The translations under genes and the position numbers were made by a program. Below are positions 39,708-47,463 of a stretch of DNA of 64,000 bases, piece by piece; the first letter of the stretch is position 1, and each line of letters opens with the position of its first letter. The notes beneath the pieces are model-generated. The model was not told where the DNA came from. It did no database searches and worked only from the letters and a program-made list of their open reading frames with translations. The DNA lies in assembly GCA_963813495.1 (NCBI GenBank), contig CAWEZC010000001.1, positions 186,001 to 250,000 on the forward strand, read 5' to 3'. This DNA comes from JACVRW01 sp963813495 (GTDB lineage Bacteria > Actinomycetota > Thermoleophilia > Solirubrobacterales > Thermoleophilaceae).

Positions 39708-40542
39708 GACGATCGTCGTCCACAAGGGCCACGGGTTGCCCTATTCCAAGGGCCTGATGGCCCAGTCGATGTCGGCGAGCGGCCTGACGCCCGAGCGCTC
39801 CTTCGAGCTCGCCCGCGAGATCGAGCGCCGGCTGGCGCTGCGCGGCGACCGCGAGATCGGCGTCGACGTGCTGGAGTCGCTCTGCCTGGAGGTGCTGCGG
39901 GCCGCGGAGGGTGAGAGCGCGGCACGGCGCTACCTGGGCTGGCGGCGTCTCGACCGCCTCGAACGGCCGCTCGTGGTCCTCATCGGCGGCACCACCGGCG
40001 TCGGCAAGTCCACGCTCGCCACCATGCTGGCCGCACGCCTCGGGATCACCCGGGTGATCGCCACTGACGTGATCAGGCAGGTGCTACGGGCCTTCTTCAC
40101 GCACGAGGCCATGCCGACGGTCCACTACTCGGCCTTCGACGCCGGTGGGATCGAGGGCTACTCCGACCAGGCCGAGCACGTGGCCACCGGCGTGTCGGCC
40201 ATCGTGGAGCGCGCGGCCGACGAGGGCAAGCCGGTGGTGGTCGAGGGCGTGCACGTGTCGCCGGGCTCGGTGGCCGGAGAGCTGCGCGAGCGTTGTGTGC
40301 TGGTGGAGGCGCTGGTGGTGGTGGGCGATGCCGAGCTGCACCGCGGTCACTTCTCCCATCGGCCCGGTAACCGCCCGGCGCAGCGCTACCTCGCGTCCTT
40401 CGACGACATCCGCCGTCTGCAGGCTCATCTCTCGGGTCTCGCCCAGGCTGAGGGGGTGGCGGTGATCGACAACGAAAACGTGGACCAGGCGCTGGGCCGC
40501 TTGATGGAAATGGTGCTGGATGCCGTCGAAGCGGCCACATAA
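39697..40542 (+). CDS. pgk2: 2-phosphoglycerate kinase
   Basis: A 281-residue kinase that phosphorylates 2-phosphoglycerate to 2,3-diphosphoglycerate, the substrate of the enzyme encoded upstream. Residues 1-90 form an ATP-cone-like N-terminal domain (VVHKGHGLPYSKGLMAQSMS). The P-loop IGGTTGVGKSTLATMLAARL lies near residue 92. DVIRQVLR and HRPGNRPAQRYLASFDDIRR are typical of the family. The ATG at 39697 is spaced correctly from GAGG; an in-frame ATG three codons earlier is possible. It overlaps the cpgS end by 11 bases, so the pair is translationally coupled. Confidence 0.88.
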   Translation: MPAETIVVHKGHGLPYSKGLMAQSMSASGLTPERSFELAREIERRLALRGDREIGVDVLESLCLEVLRAAEGESAARRYLGWRRLDRLERPLVVLIGGTTGVGKSTLATMLAARLGITRVIATDVIRQVLRAFFTHEAMPTVHYSAFDAGGIEGYSDQAEHVATGVSAIVERAADEGKPVVVEGVHVSPGSVAGELRERCVLVEALVVVGDAELHRGHFSHRPGNRPAQRYLASFDDIRRLQAHLSGLAQAEGVAVIDNENVDQALGRLMEMVLDAVEAAT

Positions 40543-40581
40543 GCGGTTCCGACCCCGGCCCCGATAGGGTTCGGCGCCGCC

Positions 40582-41922
40582 ATGTCGGTCTTGAAAAGAA
40601 AAGAGCTCGAGGAAAGCCCGCTGGCCGACCTTCACGCGATCGCGTCGGAACTGGGCCTCGAGGGCTATCGCGCGAAGCGCAAGCCCGACCTGATCGAGGC
40701 GATCCTCGTGGCCTCGGGCTCGGGCGACGACGCCGCCGACCAGCCCGATCCGGACGAGGTCCCGGCCGACGAGGCGCTCGAGCCGGCCGCCGGCGACGCA
40801 CCCGAGCCGGCGTCCGACGAGGAATCGCAGGACACCTCCGAGGACACCTCGGAGGGGACGTCCGAGGACACGTCCGAAGGCACTTCGGAGGGTACGTCGG
40901 AAGGCACTTCGGAGGGTACGTCGGAAGGCACCTCGGAGGGCACCTCGGAGGGCACGTCGGAGGGCACGTCGGAGGGCACGTCCGGAGACGCCTCCGAGGG
41001 CGCCGCACCCGCGAAGCCGGAGAAGCGCGAGGAGGAGCTGGCCACGGGCGTGCTCGACATCCTGGCCAACGGCAGTGGCTTCGTGCGCATCGACGCCGCC
41101 GGCCAGTCGCGTGGCGACGTCTACGTCTCACCGGCCCAGATCCGGCGCTGCGAGCTGCGCGCCGGCGACGAGGTGAGCGGGCCCATGCGGCCGCCGCGGC
41201 GCAACGAGCGCCACCCCTCGCTGATTCGCGTGGGCAGCGTCAACGGCCGCGACGCCGAGCCGCCCGAGGAGCGCCCCTGGTTCGCTGACCTCACCGCGGT
41301 CTTTCCCTCGGCACGCGTCGAGGCGCCCGCGTCGCTGGCCGACGTCCCCTTCGGCCGCGGCTCGCGCGTTGCGGTGGCCGGCCCGCCCGGGGCGGGAGCC
41401 ACCACGCTGCTGCGCGAGCTGGCCGGGACACTTGCCGCAGCGGATGACGTCGAGGTGGTGGTCGTGCTGGCCGGCGCCCGGCCCGAGGAGCTAACCGACT
41501 GGCAGGCGGCTGAAGGAGTGGACGTGGTGGGGGGCAGCTTCGACCGCTCACCCGACGCTCAGACCCAGGCGGCCGAGCTCGCGATCGAGCGGGCCAAGCG
41601 CCGCGTCGAGCGCGGCGAGCACGCCGCGGTGATCGTCGACTCGCTGTCGGCCCTGCCGGCCAGCGCCCAGCGGCGCCTGTTCGGCTCCGCCCGCGCCACC
41701 CAGGAAGGTGGCACGCTCACGGTCATCGCCGCCACCGGCGACTCGCCCGAGGCGCTGCGCTGGGCCACCACCCGGATCGTGCTCGAGCCGGGTGGCAGGG
41801 TCGCCGCCGCGGAGAGCGGAACGCTCCGCAGCGAGTCCCTGCGGCTAGGCCCTACTTCACCTCCAGCGTCTGCGCCATCGTCGTCGGATGGACCAGGCAG
41901 ACGAGCCTGTAGGTCCCCTTGA
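40582..41922 (+). CDS. Degenerate Rho-like protein with TSEG repeat linker
   Basis: A 446-residue protein laid out like transcription terminator Rho. A Rho-N helical domain (SPLADLHAIASELGLEGYRA) lies at residues 11-45, an acidic linker of TSED/TSEG tetrapeptides at about 84-138, a cold-shock-like RNA-binding domain (LATGVLDILANGSGFVRI) at about 155-225, and a RecA-like domain from 245. The Walker A reads GPPGAGATT at 267-275: the catalytic Lys is Ala. VIVDSLSALPASAQRRLFGS corresponds to the Walker B/R-loop region, and the end is shortened. ATP hydrolysis is therefore unlikely. The last 25 residues overlap the convergent gene and may be read-through. Confidence 0.8.
   Translation: MSVLKRKELEESPLADLHAIASELGLEGYRAKRKPDLIEAILVASGSGDDAADQPDPDEVPADEALEPAAGDAPEPASDEESQDTSEDTSEGTSEDTSEGTSEGTSEGTSEGTSEGTSEGTSEGTSEGTSEGTSGDASEGAAPAKPEKREEELATGVLDILANGSGFVRIDAAGQSRGDVYVSPAQIRRCELRAGDEVSGPMRPPRRNERHPSLIRVGSVNGRDAEPPEERPWFADLTAVFPSARVEAPASLADVPFGRGSRVAVAGPPGAGATTLLRELAGTLAAADDVEVVVVLAGARPEELTDWQAAEGVDVVGGSFDRSPDAQTQAAELAIERAKRRVERGEHAAVIVDSLSALPASAQRRLFGSARATQEGGTLTVIAATGDSPEALRWATTRIVLEPGGRVAAAESGTLRSESLRLGPTSPPASAPSSSDGPGRRACRSP
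40831..40986 (+). repeat. Minisatellite encoding TSE(G/D) repeats
   Basis: About thirteen 12-bp units (ACGTCGGAGGGC type) in the linker of the Rho-like gene. Within it a 24-bp unit with alternating synonymous codons (GGCACTTCGGAGGGTACGTC and its extension) occurs twice in tandem, a sign of recent duplication. The reading frame is kept because each unit is four codons. Confidence 0.85.
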
Positions 41923-43231
41923 CCGTCGGCGTCACGCTGTAGCTCCCGCGCGTACGTCCCCAGTAGACCGACGAGAAGCCACGCGGCCCGTTGGCCACCG
42001 TGACGCTGTGGGGACGCCGGCCGGCGAAGGACCAGGTAACCGTCTCGCCCGCGCGGGCCGTGATCTTGCCGGGTGCGAAGAAGTCATCGCCGATCTGGAG
42101 CGGACTGCCGTCAAACAGCGCGGCCGAGCGAGTCGGCTTGGCCAGCTGGGGCACCTCGAGCTCGTAGTTGGGCGTGCGGTCGAAGCGTCGCGGCCGGTTG
42201 ATGTCGACCATGTCGGTGGGCATCTTCCCGCAGCGCTTGACCGACTCGTCGCGGACCACCCACATCGACCAGAAGCCCATCGAGGCCACATGCAGGTTGT
42301 GGTTGTCGTGGACCGCGACCCGCCGCAGCACCTCGCCCTCGGTGATGGGAACCCCCTGCGCGGTGGCGAAGGTGCCGTTGCCGATCGGCCCCGGCTCGTG
42401 GAGGATCGGCCGGATCGTGTTGTAGACGTGGTCCTCCGTGCCGTGGTAGGCCGGTGCCTTGAAGATCCGCCGCCCGCAGGTCCGGCTCTCGAGGCTCTGA
42501 TACTTGCCGCCGCCGTGGTGGTGCGAGGCGCCGATCAGGATTCGCCCGTTGACGCCCTCGGGCACCGTCCAGTCGCTGGCGCTCACGAAGTTGGAGCCCT
42601 TCTTGCCGCCACCGGGCACGTCGTAGGACATGCCGTTGCGTAGGTGGGCGCAGTCGCCCAGGACGATCGGCATGACCGGCTTGCGCTTCTCGGTCGTGTA
42701 GTAGACGCGTGTGCGCACGTAGAAGCTCTTGGGCTTCTTGTAGTGGTTCATCACCATCGCGGTGAGCCGCCAGTCGGGCGCCGTGCCGTCGCGCTTGGCG
42801 TTGGGGATGCCGTAGCGCTTGCGGTGCTCGGGTCCCAGCGGGGAGGCCACGTGACCGAGCGGGTGCTCCTCGCCGCGGCCGCCGATGAAGCCGGAACCGC
42901 CCCAACAGCTGCCGGGCGACTCCGCCACCGTGCCGGGCGCGAAGAAGAGGAAGTGGTGGACCATCATCTTGGCGATGGGGAGGGGCTTGGCCTTCGGGCT
43001 CTTGGAGTCCACCAGGGCCATCTCCTTCCAGCCCGTGATGTAGCCGGGCACGGCAGGAGCCTGCTTGCCGTCCGCGCTGAGCGAGACCTGATGCGTGTCG
43101 TGCACGTAGGGCAGCGACTCGATCTTGGGCGAGTAGAGGGTGAGCACCTTCTCCTTGGCGCTCGCCGCTGGGGCGCTCGCTCCGAGCACCATGATCGAGG
43201 CGGCCACGACGGCCACCAGGGGCTTCCGCAT
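41852..43231 (-). CDS. Secreted Nod19-like copper protein with C-terminal cupredoxin
   Basis: A 459-residue exported protein with signal peptide MRKPLVAVVAASIMVLGASA. Residues 60-340 resemble the stress-up-regulated Nod19/peptidylglycine-monooxygenase-like fold: MMVHHFLFFAPG, SCWGGSGFIGGRGEEHP, MVMNHYKKP, IGASHHHGGGKY and HDNHNLHVASMGFWSMW are rich in paired His and Met that could bind copper. Residues 365-459 are a plastocyanin-type domain (FFAPGKITARAGETVTWSF, RRPHSVTVANG, CLVHPTTM) with complete type-1 copper ligands His, Cys, His and Met. It may be an extracytoplasmic copper redox enzyme or copper-handling protein. AGGAGGA precedes the start. Confidence 0.78.
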   Translation of the reverse strand: MRKPLVAVVAASIMVLGASAPAASAKEKVLTLYSPKIESLPYVHDTHQVSLSADGKQAPAVPGYITGWKEMALVDSKSPKAKPLPIAKMMVHHFLFFAPGTVAESPGSCWGGSGFIGGRGEEHPLGHVASPLGPEHRKRYGIPNAKRDGTAPDWRLTAMVMNHYKKPKSFYVRTRVYYTTEKRKPVMPIVLGDCAHLRNGMSYDVPGGGKKGSNFVSASDWTVPEGVNGRILIGASHHHGGGKYQSLESRTCGRRIFKAPAYHGTEDHVYNTIRPILHEPGPIGNGTFATAQGVPITEGEVLRRVAVHDNHNLHVASMGFWSMWVVRDESVKRCGKMPTDMVDINRPRRFDRTPNYELEVPQLAKPTRSAALFDGSPLQIGDDFFAPGKITARAGETVTWSFAGRRPHSVTVANGPRGFSSVYWGRTRGSYSVTPTVKGTYRLVCLVHPTTMAQTLEVK

Positions 43232-43283
43232 TACCACTCCTCCTGAGGTACTTGCAGCCTGGGTGCGAGAAGGGTACCGCGTG

Positions 43284-43748
43284 CTAGCGGCGGTAGCCCA
43301 CTCGCCGCCAAGAGGGCTCGGGTGAGAGCTCGATCAGCTCGAAGTTCCGATCCGGCTGGGCGTAGCCGAAGGAGTGATCGCTCTCGTCGAAAACCACCTC
43401 GAGCTCACCCTCCATTACGCGCTGGTCGAGCCATGCGCCGCGGAACACGAGCCGGCGGATCCAGTGGACGAGCGAACGCTCGGAGGGGCCGTTGAGGTCG
43501 CCCCAGCACTCGTTGATGTGCGCGCCAAGCTCGGAATGGGGCTCGGTCACCTCGCCGTTGACGGCCAGGTTGACCAGGTCCTCTCGCTCGTCGTCGCCGA
43601 GCGGCCCGTCGACGAAGCCGAGCTTGGCTGCCGCCTGCTCGACGCGCTCGGTGAAGTCGCGCTCGTTGAAGGTGAAGCGCAGCTCTCCGTACTCGAGCAC
43701 ATAGTCCGACCCGGACTCGTAGTTTCCTCGGCGGGCAGTGTCGTCCAT
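43284..43748 (-). CDS. Hypothetical acidic protein, 154 aa
   Basis: A soluble acidic protein beginning MDDTARRGNYESGSDYVLEY and containing LRFTFNERDFTERVEQAAAK, LVNLAVNGEVTEPHSELGAH and LVHWIRRLVFRGAWLDQRVM. It has no signal peptide, no transmembrane segment and no recognisable motif. Codon use and composition are fully typical of a real gene. It stands upstream of the Nod19-like gene on the same strand, 52 bases away, so cotranscription is possible. Confidence 0.65.
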   Translation of the reverse strand: MDDTARRGNYESGSDYVLEYGELRFTFNERDFTERVEQAAAKLGFVDGPLGDDEREDLVNLAVNGEVTEPHSELGAHINECWGDLNGPSERSLVHWIRRLVFRGAWLDQRVMEGELEVVFDESDHSFGYAQPDRNFELIELSPEPSWRRVGYRR

Positions 43749-44001
43749 GAAGGCAAGCCCGGCGCGGGTGCTGCCGGGCGTCGAGATCTTACGTTCGATT
43801 CCTGCCGCCGGTCGGGGCCTGCAACGGCCGTTGCAGGAGCGTGGCCGGCCGGCGGCGGCTCTACCCGGTGCGCCGGTACGCAAGCTCGAAGTCGAGCTCC
43901 CAGGCGCGTCTCCTCTCTCTCGTGGGACCGAACTGTCCCACGTGGCGAGCAGGCATCGGTCGCGCCGGGGCGAGACTTTCCCCGGCGGTCCTTCTCGTGG
44001 T

Positions 44002-44709
44002 GTGGACGAGCAGCGACTGATCCTCGTGATCGAAGACGATGAGGCCACCGCCGCCTTCCTCGCCGACAACCTCATCGCAGACGGCTTCCGGGTCGCCCGG
44101 GCGGCGAGCGCGGGGGAGGGGCTGCGCGCCGTCGAGGTGCGCCGGCCACGGCTGGTGCTGCTCGACCTCGCCCTCGAGGGCGGCAGCGGCCTCGAGGTGC
44201 TGGATCGCATCCGCGCGGCCGACGGGCTGGCCACCCGCATCGATCCCGAGCTGCCCGTGATCGTGCTGACCGGGCGTGCGGGCGAGGCCGACCGCGTGCG
44301 CAGCTTCCAGCGCGGAGCCGACGATCACGTGAGCAAGCCCTTCCTCTACGCCGAGCTGCTGGCGCGGGTGCGAGCCGTCATACGGCGCACCGAGGTGCGC
44401 CGCGGCCAGGGCGTGTTGCGTGTGGGAGACCTCACGGTCGATCCCGTCACCCGCAGCGTGCGCCTGGCCGGACGCCGGGTGGAGCTCTCGGCCAAGGAGT
44501 TCGCGCTGCTGCACGCGCTGGCCGAGCATCCGACGCGCGTGTTCGTCAAGCACGAGCTGCTGCGTGACGTGTGGGGCTTCCTGTCCGCCGGCAACACCCG
44601 CACCCTGGATGCCCACGCCTGCCGGTTGCGCAAGAAGCTGACCCCTTCGCCGCGGCCGTTCGTGATCAACGTGCGCGGCGTCGGCTACAAGCTCACGGAG
44701 GCGGCGTGA
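44002..44709 (+). CDS. OmpR-family response regulator
   Basis: A 235-residue two-component regulator. The receiver domain (residues 5-125) has the acidic pair EDDE, the phosphorylation site in LVLLDLALEGG, the Thr in VLTGRAG and the Lys in SKPF. The C-terminal winged helix (135-232) shows RRVELSAKEFALLHALAEHP and RTLDAHACRLRKKL, ending RGVGYKL. The GTG at 44002 is the start that directly precedes the receiver; the frame stays open further upstream, overlapping the divergent gene. It pairs with the kinase downstream. Confidence 0.88.
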   Translation: MDEQRLILVIEDDEATAAFLADNLIADGFRVARAASAGEGLRAVEVRRPRLVLLDLALEGGSGLEVLDRIRAADGLATRIDPELPVIVLTGRAGEADRVRSFQRGADDHVSKPFLYAELLARVRAVIRRTEVRRGQGVLRVGDLTVDPVTRSVRLAGRRVELSAKEFALLHALAEHPTRVFVKHELLRDVWGFLSAGNTRTLDAHACRLRKKLTPSPRPFVINVRGVGYKLTEAA

Positions 44710-44745
44710 GCCGCCGCCCAGATCTGCCTGCTCGCGCTGGCCGGC

Positions 44746-45411
44746 GTGTCGGCGGCGGCCGGGCTGGGTGCGCTCGCGCGGCTGTGGCGCCGGCTCGAGG
44801 CGATCGCGCGGGCCGAGCACGAGCTGCGCGGTCCCGCCACCGCCCTGGAGCTGGCCTGCCGGCGCATGCGCCGCGAGCCGGCCGGGGCACGCCACGCCGA
44901 GGTCGTCGAGGTCCAGCTCGACCGCCTGCGCGCCGGGCTGGCCGAGCTCGCGGCCGCGCGCACCGGCCGGCGTGCGTCGGTGAATCCGCAGCCGGCCGAG
45001 CTGCGCTCGCGCACGCGTGCGGCGCTGGCGCCCTGGGAGCTCGAGGCCGGCGGTGCAGGCTTCGACTGGCTCGGCGGTCCGGCCGTCGCATGCCTGGACC
45101 GGGGTGAGCTCGCGCGGGCGCTGGGCAACCTGATGGCCAACGCGGCCGAGCACGGCGAGGGGGAGATTCGCGTGAGCGGCCGGGCGTCGCCCAGGGCAGT
45201 CCGGATCGAGATACACAACGCGAATCACCGGTCGGCGTCCACTGCCACCGTCGCGCCGCCGTCTCCGGGGCGCGGGCGCGGACTGCGCATCGCCGAGCGC
45301 GCGGCGCGGCGGCTGGGCGGGCGCCTGCTGCTCGAGGTGGGCGAGGGCGAGACCGTCGCGGTCCTCGAACTGCCGCGGCAGGCCGGAGGTGACGAGGATG
45401 TGGCTGCGTGA
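44746..45411 (+). CDS. Histidine kinase, minimal
   Basis: A kinase of about 221 residues. The dimerisation box EHELRGPATALELACRRM holds the likely phosphorylated His. The HATPase part has the N box LARALGNLMANAAEHGEGE and a G box PSPGRGRGLRIAERAARRLG. No sensor domain is present beyond a short hydrophobic N terminus. The coding frame is open back to the regulator's stop codon, with hydrophobic residues (ICLLALAGVSAAAGLGALAR), so translation may start upstream at a rare codon and give one membrane anchor. GTGA overlap links it to the CpaB-like gene. Confidence 0.8.
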   Translation: MSAAAGLGALARLWRRLEAIARAEHELRGPATALELACRRMRREPAGARHAEVVEVQLDRLRAGLAELAAARTGRRASVNPQPAELRSRTRAALAPWELEAGGAGFDWLGGPAVACLDRGELARALGNLMANAAEHGEGEIRVSGRASPRAVRIEIHNANHRSASTATVAPPSPGRGRGLRIAERAARRLGGRLLLEVGEGETVAVLELPRQAGGDEDVAA

Positions 45412-46118
45412 AGGCCCGCCGCCGGCGCGGCCTCTTCCTACTGGCGATTGCCCTCGTGGCCGGCGGGCTGGCGGCCTCGCAGGTGAGGGAGCGCGAGCGC
45501 AGCGTGGAGGCGCGTGTGGGTCCCCTGGTCCCGGTGCTGGTGGCGGCACGCGACCTGCCTGCCGACTCGCGGGTGTCAGAGCGCATGCTGAGCCTGAGGC
45601 GGGTTCCGGCTCGCTATGTGGCGCCGGACGCCCTCGGGTCGGCCGCGGACGTCACCGGTGCGCGCACCGCCGTGGCGGTCGCCGCCGGCAGCTATCTCAC
45701 CGCGAGCCACTTTCAGGGCGCCTCGGGTGGCTCAGGACAGGCCGGCGGTCTTGCCAGCGGGGAACGTGCTGTCGAGGTGGGGGTGTCGGGCGGCAGCGGG
45801 CTGGCCGAACCAGGCGCCGGGACGCGCGTGGACGTGCTGGTCTCCAGTGAGCCGGGCGGATCCGCCGGGCGCACCTTCGTCGCGCTCGCCGACGTGGAGT
45901 TGCTGGCGCTGCGCGACGACCCCGCCGCGGCGGCCTACGGCGCGGCCGAGGAGGAGGCGCCGCAGGGCCCCAGCGCCCTGGCGACGCTTCGCGTGAGCCT
46001 GCGCCAGGCGGTCTACCTGACCGCTGCGGACAATTTCGGCCGCGAGATCCGGCTGCTGGTGCGGCCGCCGGGAGATCGGACCAAAGCGGGAGCGGCGGTC
46101 AGCGCAGGGGACCTGTGA
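45408..46118 (+). CDS. CpaB-like (SAF domain) pilus assembly protein
   Basis: A 236-residue membrane-anchored protein. One N-terminal transmembrane helix (GLFLLAIALVAGGLAASQVR) is followed by a SAF domain: VPVLVAARDLPADSRVSERM and LSLRRVPARYVAPDAL are classical CpaB/RcpC sequences, then GARTAVAVAAGSYLTASHF. The second half contains GSGLAEPGAGTRVDVLVSSE and a long SAF-associated region. CpaB helps assemble Flp/Tad pili, but no other tad gene is in view. It is cotranscribed with the two-component pair, so the signal system may control surface pili or an orphan secretin-like function (inference). Confidence 0.82.
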   Translation: MKARRRRGLFLLAIALVAGGLAASQVRERERSVEARVGPLVPVLVAARDLPADSRVSERMLSLRRVPARYVAPDALGSAADVTGARTAVAVAAGSYLTASHFQGASGGSGQAGGLASGERAVEVGVSGGSGLAEPGAGTRVDVLVSSEPGGSAGRTFVALADVELLALRDDPAAAAYGAAEEEAPQGPSALATLRVSLRQAVYLTAADNFGREIRLLVRPPGDRTKAGAAVSAGDL

Positions 46119-46174
46119 GGAGTTCGGGCGAAGCCTTCGCCGGGACGCGGCCGGACCCCCGCGGCGACCCGGTC

Positions 46175-46909
46175 CTACCCCCGCGTCAGCACCTCGACCT
46201 CGCCGTCCGGACGGCCGAGCAGCGCGCGCTCGGCCATTCCCAGGAAGAGCCCGTGCTCGACCACGCCGGCCACCCGCTTGAGGCCCAGGTCGAGCCGGGC
46301 CGGATCGTCGTCGGGCCCTACGACGCAATCGAGGATGTAGTGCCCCTCGTCGGTCAGGTAGGGCTCGCCGTCGTCGGTCTCGCGCCGGCGAGCGTCGGGC
46401 AGCAGCGAGCCGAGCCGCCTGCGGGTGTCACGCCAGGCGAAGCGCGTGACCTCCACCGGCAACCGGAAGTGCTCGCCCAGGCGGGTCACCTGCTTCGGCG
46501 TCTCGGCCACCACGACGAAGCGGCGCGCTGCACAGATCACGATCTTCTCGCGCAGGAGCGCACCGCCGCCGCCCTTGATCAGGTTGAGATCGGGCCCCAC
46601 CTCGTCGGCGCCGTCGAGGGCCATGTCGAGCTCGACCGTCCCGTCGAGCTCGATGATCTCGATGCCGACGCCCCGGGCGAGCTCGCTCGTGCGGTTGGAG
46701 GCCGTGGCGGCGCGCAACTCGATCCCCCGGGCTCCCAGCAGCTCGACGACCTTCCATACGGCCCGCCCCGAGCCCAGCCCGATGGTCATGCCCGGCTCGA
46801 CGAGCTCGACCGCCGCGGTCGCGGCGGCGGAACGGGCGCGGTCCTGGGGATCGCTCACCACGCGCGGAGCATCCCACGGCCCCCGGCCGGTGCTCCTCTC
46901 AGCCGCCAT
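46175..46909 (-). CDS. rpiA: Ribose-5-phosphate isomerase A
   Basis: A 244-residue RpiA, which interconverts ribose 5-phosphate and ribulose 5-phosphate in the pentose phosphate pathway. Motifs: MTIGLGSGRAVWKVVELLG (phosphate loop), TASNRTSELARG, ELDMALDGADEVGPDLNLIKGGGGALLREKIV (catalytic Asp-Gly-Ala-Asp-Glu and Lys-Gly-Gly-Gly) and VVEHGLFLGMAERALLG near the C terminus. The ATG at 46909 overlaps the upstream VOC gene by 11 bases; a GTG at 46858 is an alternative that removes a 17-residue N-terminal extension. Confidence 0.92.
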   Translation of the reverse strand: MAAERSTGRGPWDAPRVVSDPQDRARSAAATAAVELVEPGMTIGLGSGRAVWKVVELLGARGIELRAATASNRTSELARGVGIEIIELDGTVELDMALDGADEVGPDLNLIKGGGGALLREKIVICAARRFVVVAETPKQVTRLGEHFRLPVEVTRFAWRDTRRRLGSLLPDARRRETDDGEPYLTDEGHYILDCVVGPDDDPARLDLGLKRVAGVVEHGLFLGMAERALLGRPDGEVEVLTRG

Positions 46910-47372
46910 GCCACTCCGACCAGGGCACGATCCCCGCCTCCGGCTGAGGGGGCCCGTCGAGCATCGCCAGGTACTCGAGCAGATGCCCGTCCGGATCGCG
47001 GAAGTACAGGGTGGCCGCCGGCATCCAGCCGATCACCGTGGGCTCGTCGGTGGGTTGTCCGAAGAAGGAGAGCGGCTCGATGTCCCGAGCCCGCAGGCGC
47101 TCGGGCGCGGCCAGTACGTCCTCCAGCGCCGTGGTGAATGCGATGTGCAGCTGCATCGCCATCGGGGCAGAGCCGATCGACCACAGGCCCAGCATGGTGT
47201 GGCCCGGGACGCCGACCCAGTGGAAGGCGGCGCCCCGGTCGGGAATCTCGAGCGCCACCGGCAGGCCGACCTGGTCGCGGTAGAAGGCAACCGATCGGGC
47301 CACGTCGGCCACGGTCAGATGGGCCTCGAATAGGCCCTGGACGGGGATGGGGCTGGTGCCATGGCTGGTCAT
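46899..47372 (-). CDS. VOC-superfamily (glyoxalase/dioxygenase-like) protein
   Basis: A 157-residue single VOC domain. LFEAHLTVADVARSVAFYRD is the standard opening with the metal-ligand His, followed by GAAFHWVGVPGHTMLGLW, LHIAFTTALEDVLAAPERL and ATLYFRDPDGHLLEYLAML, which holds the terminal Glu ligand. The substrate is unknown; relatives include fosfomycin-resistance-like thiol transferases and isomerases. The second ATG (47372) is chosen because GGAGG lies nine bases upstream. It overlaps rpiA, so the two form an operon. Confidence 0.85.
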   Translation of the reverse strand: MTSHGTSPIPVQGLFEAHLTVADVARSVAFYRDQVGLPVALEIPDRGAAFHWVGVPGHTMLGLWSIGSAPMAMQLHIAFTTALEDVLAAPERLRARDIEPLSFFGQPTDEPTVIGWMPAATLYFRDPDGHLLEYLAMLDGPPQPEAGIVPWSEWHGG

Positions 47373-47463
47373 GGAGCCCATCCTCCAGGGCGGAATTTGG
47401 CGGAGTCAAGCGCGGTTCCGGTCGCTAGACTCGTGGCTTACCCAACGTAAGTAGGTGACTCAA

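Noticed and set aside
47437..47451. A ClgR or HAIR operator upstream of lon
   Set aside because: The inverted repeat CTTAC/GTAAG is only 5 bp and does not match the known consensus of either regulator.
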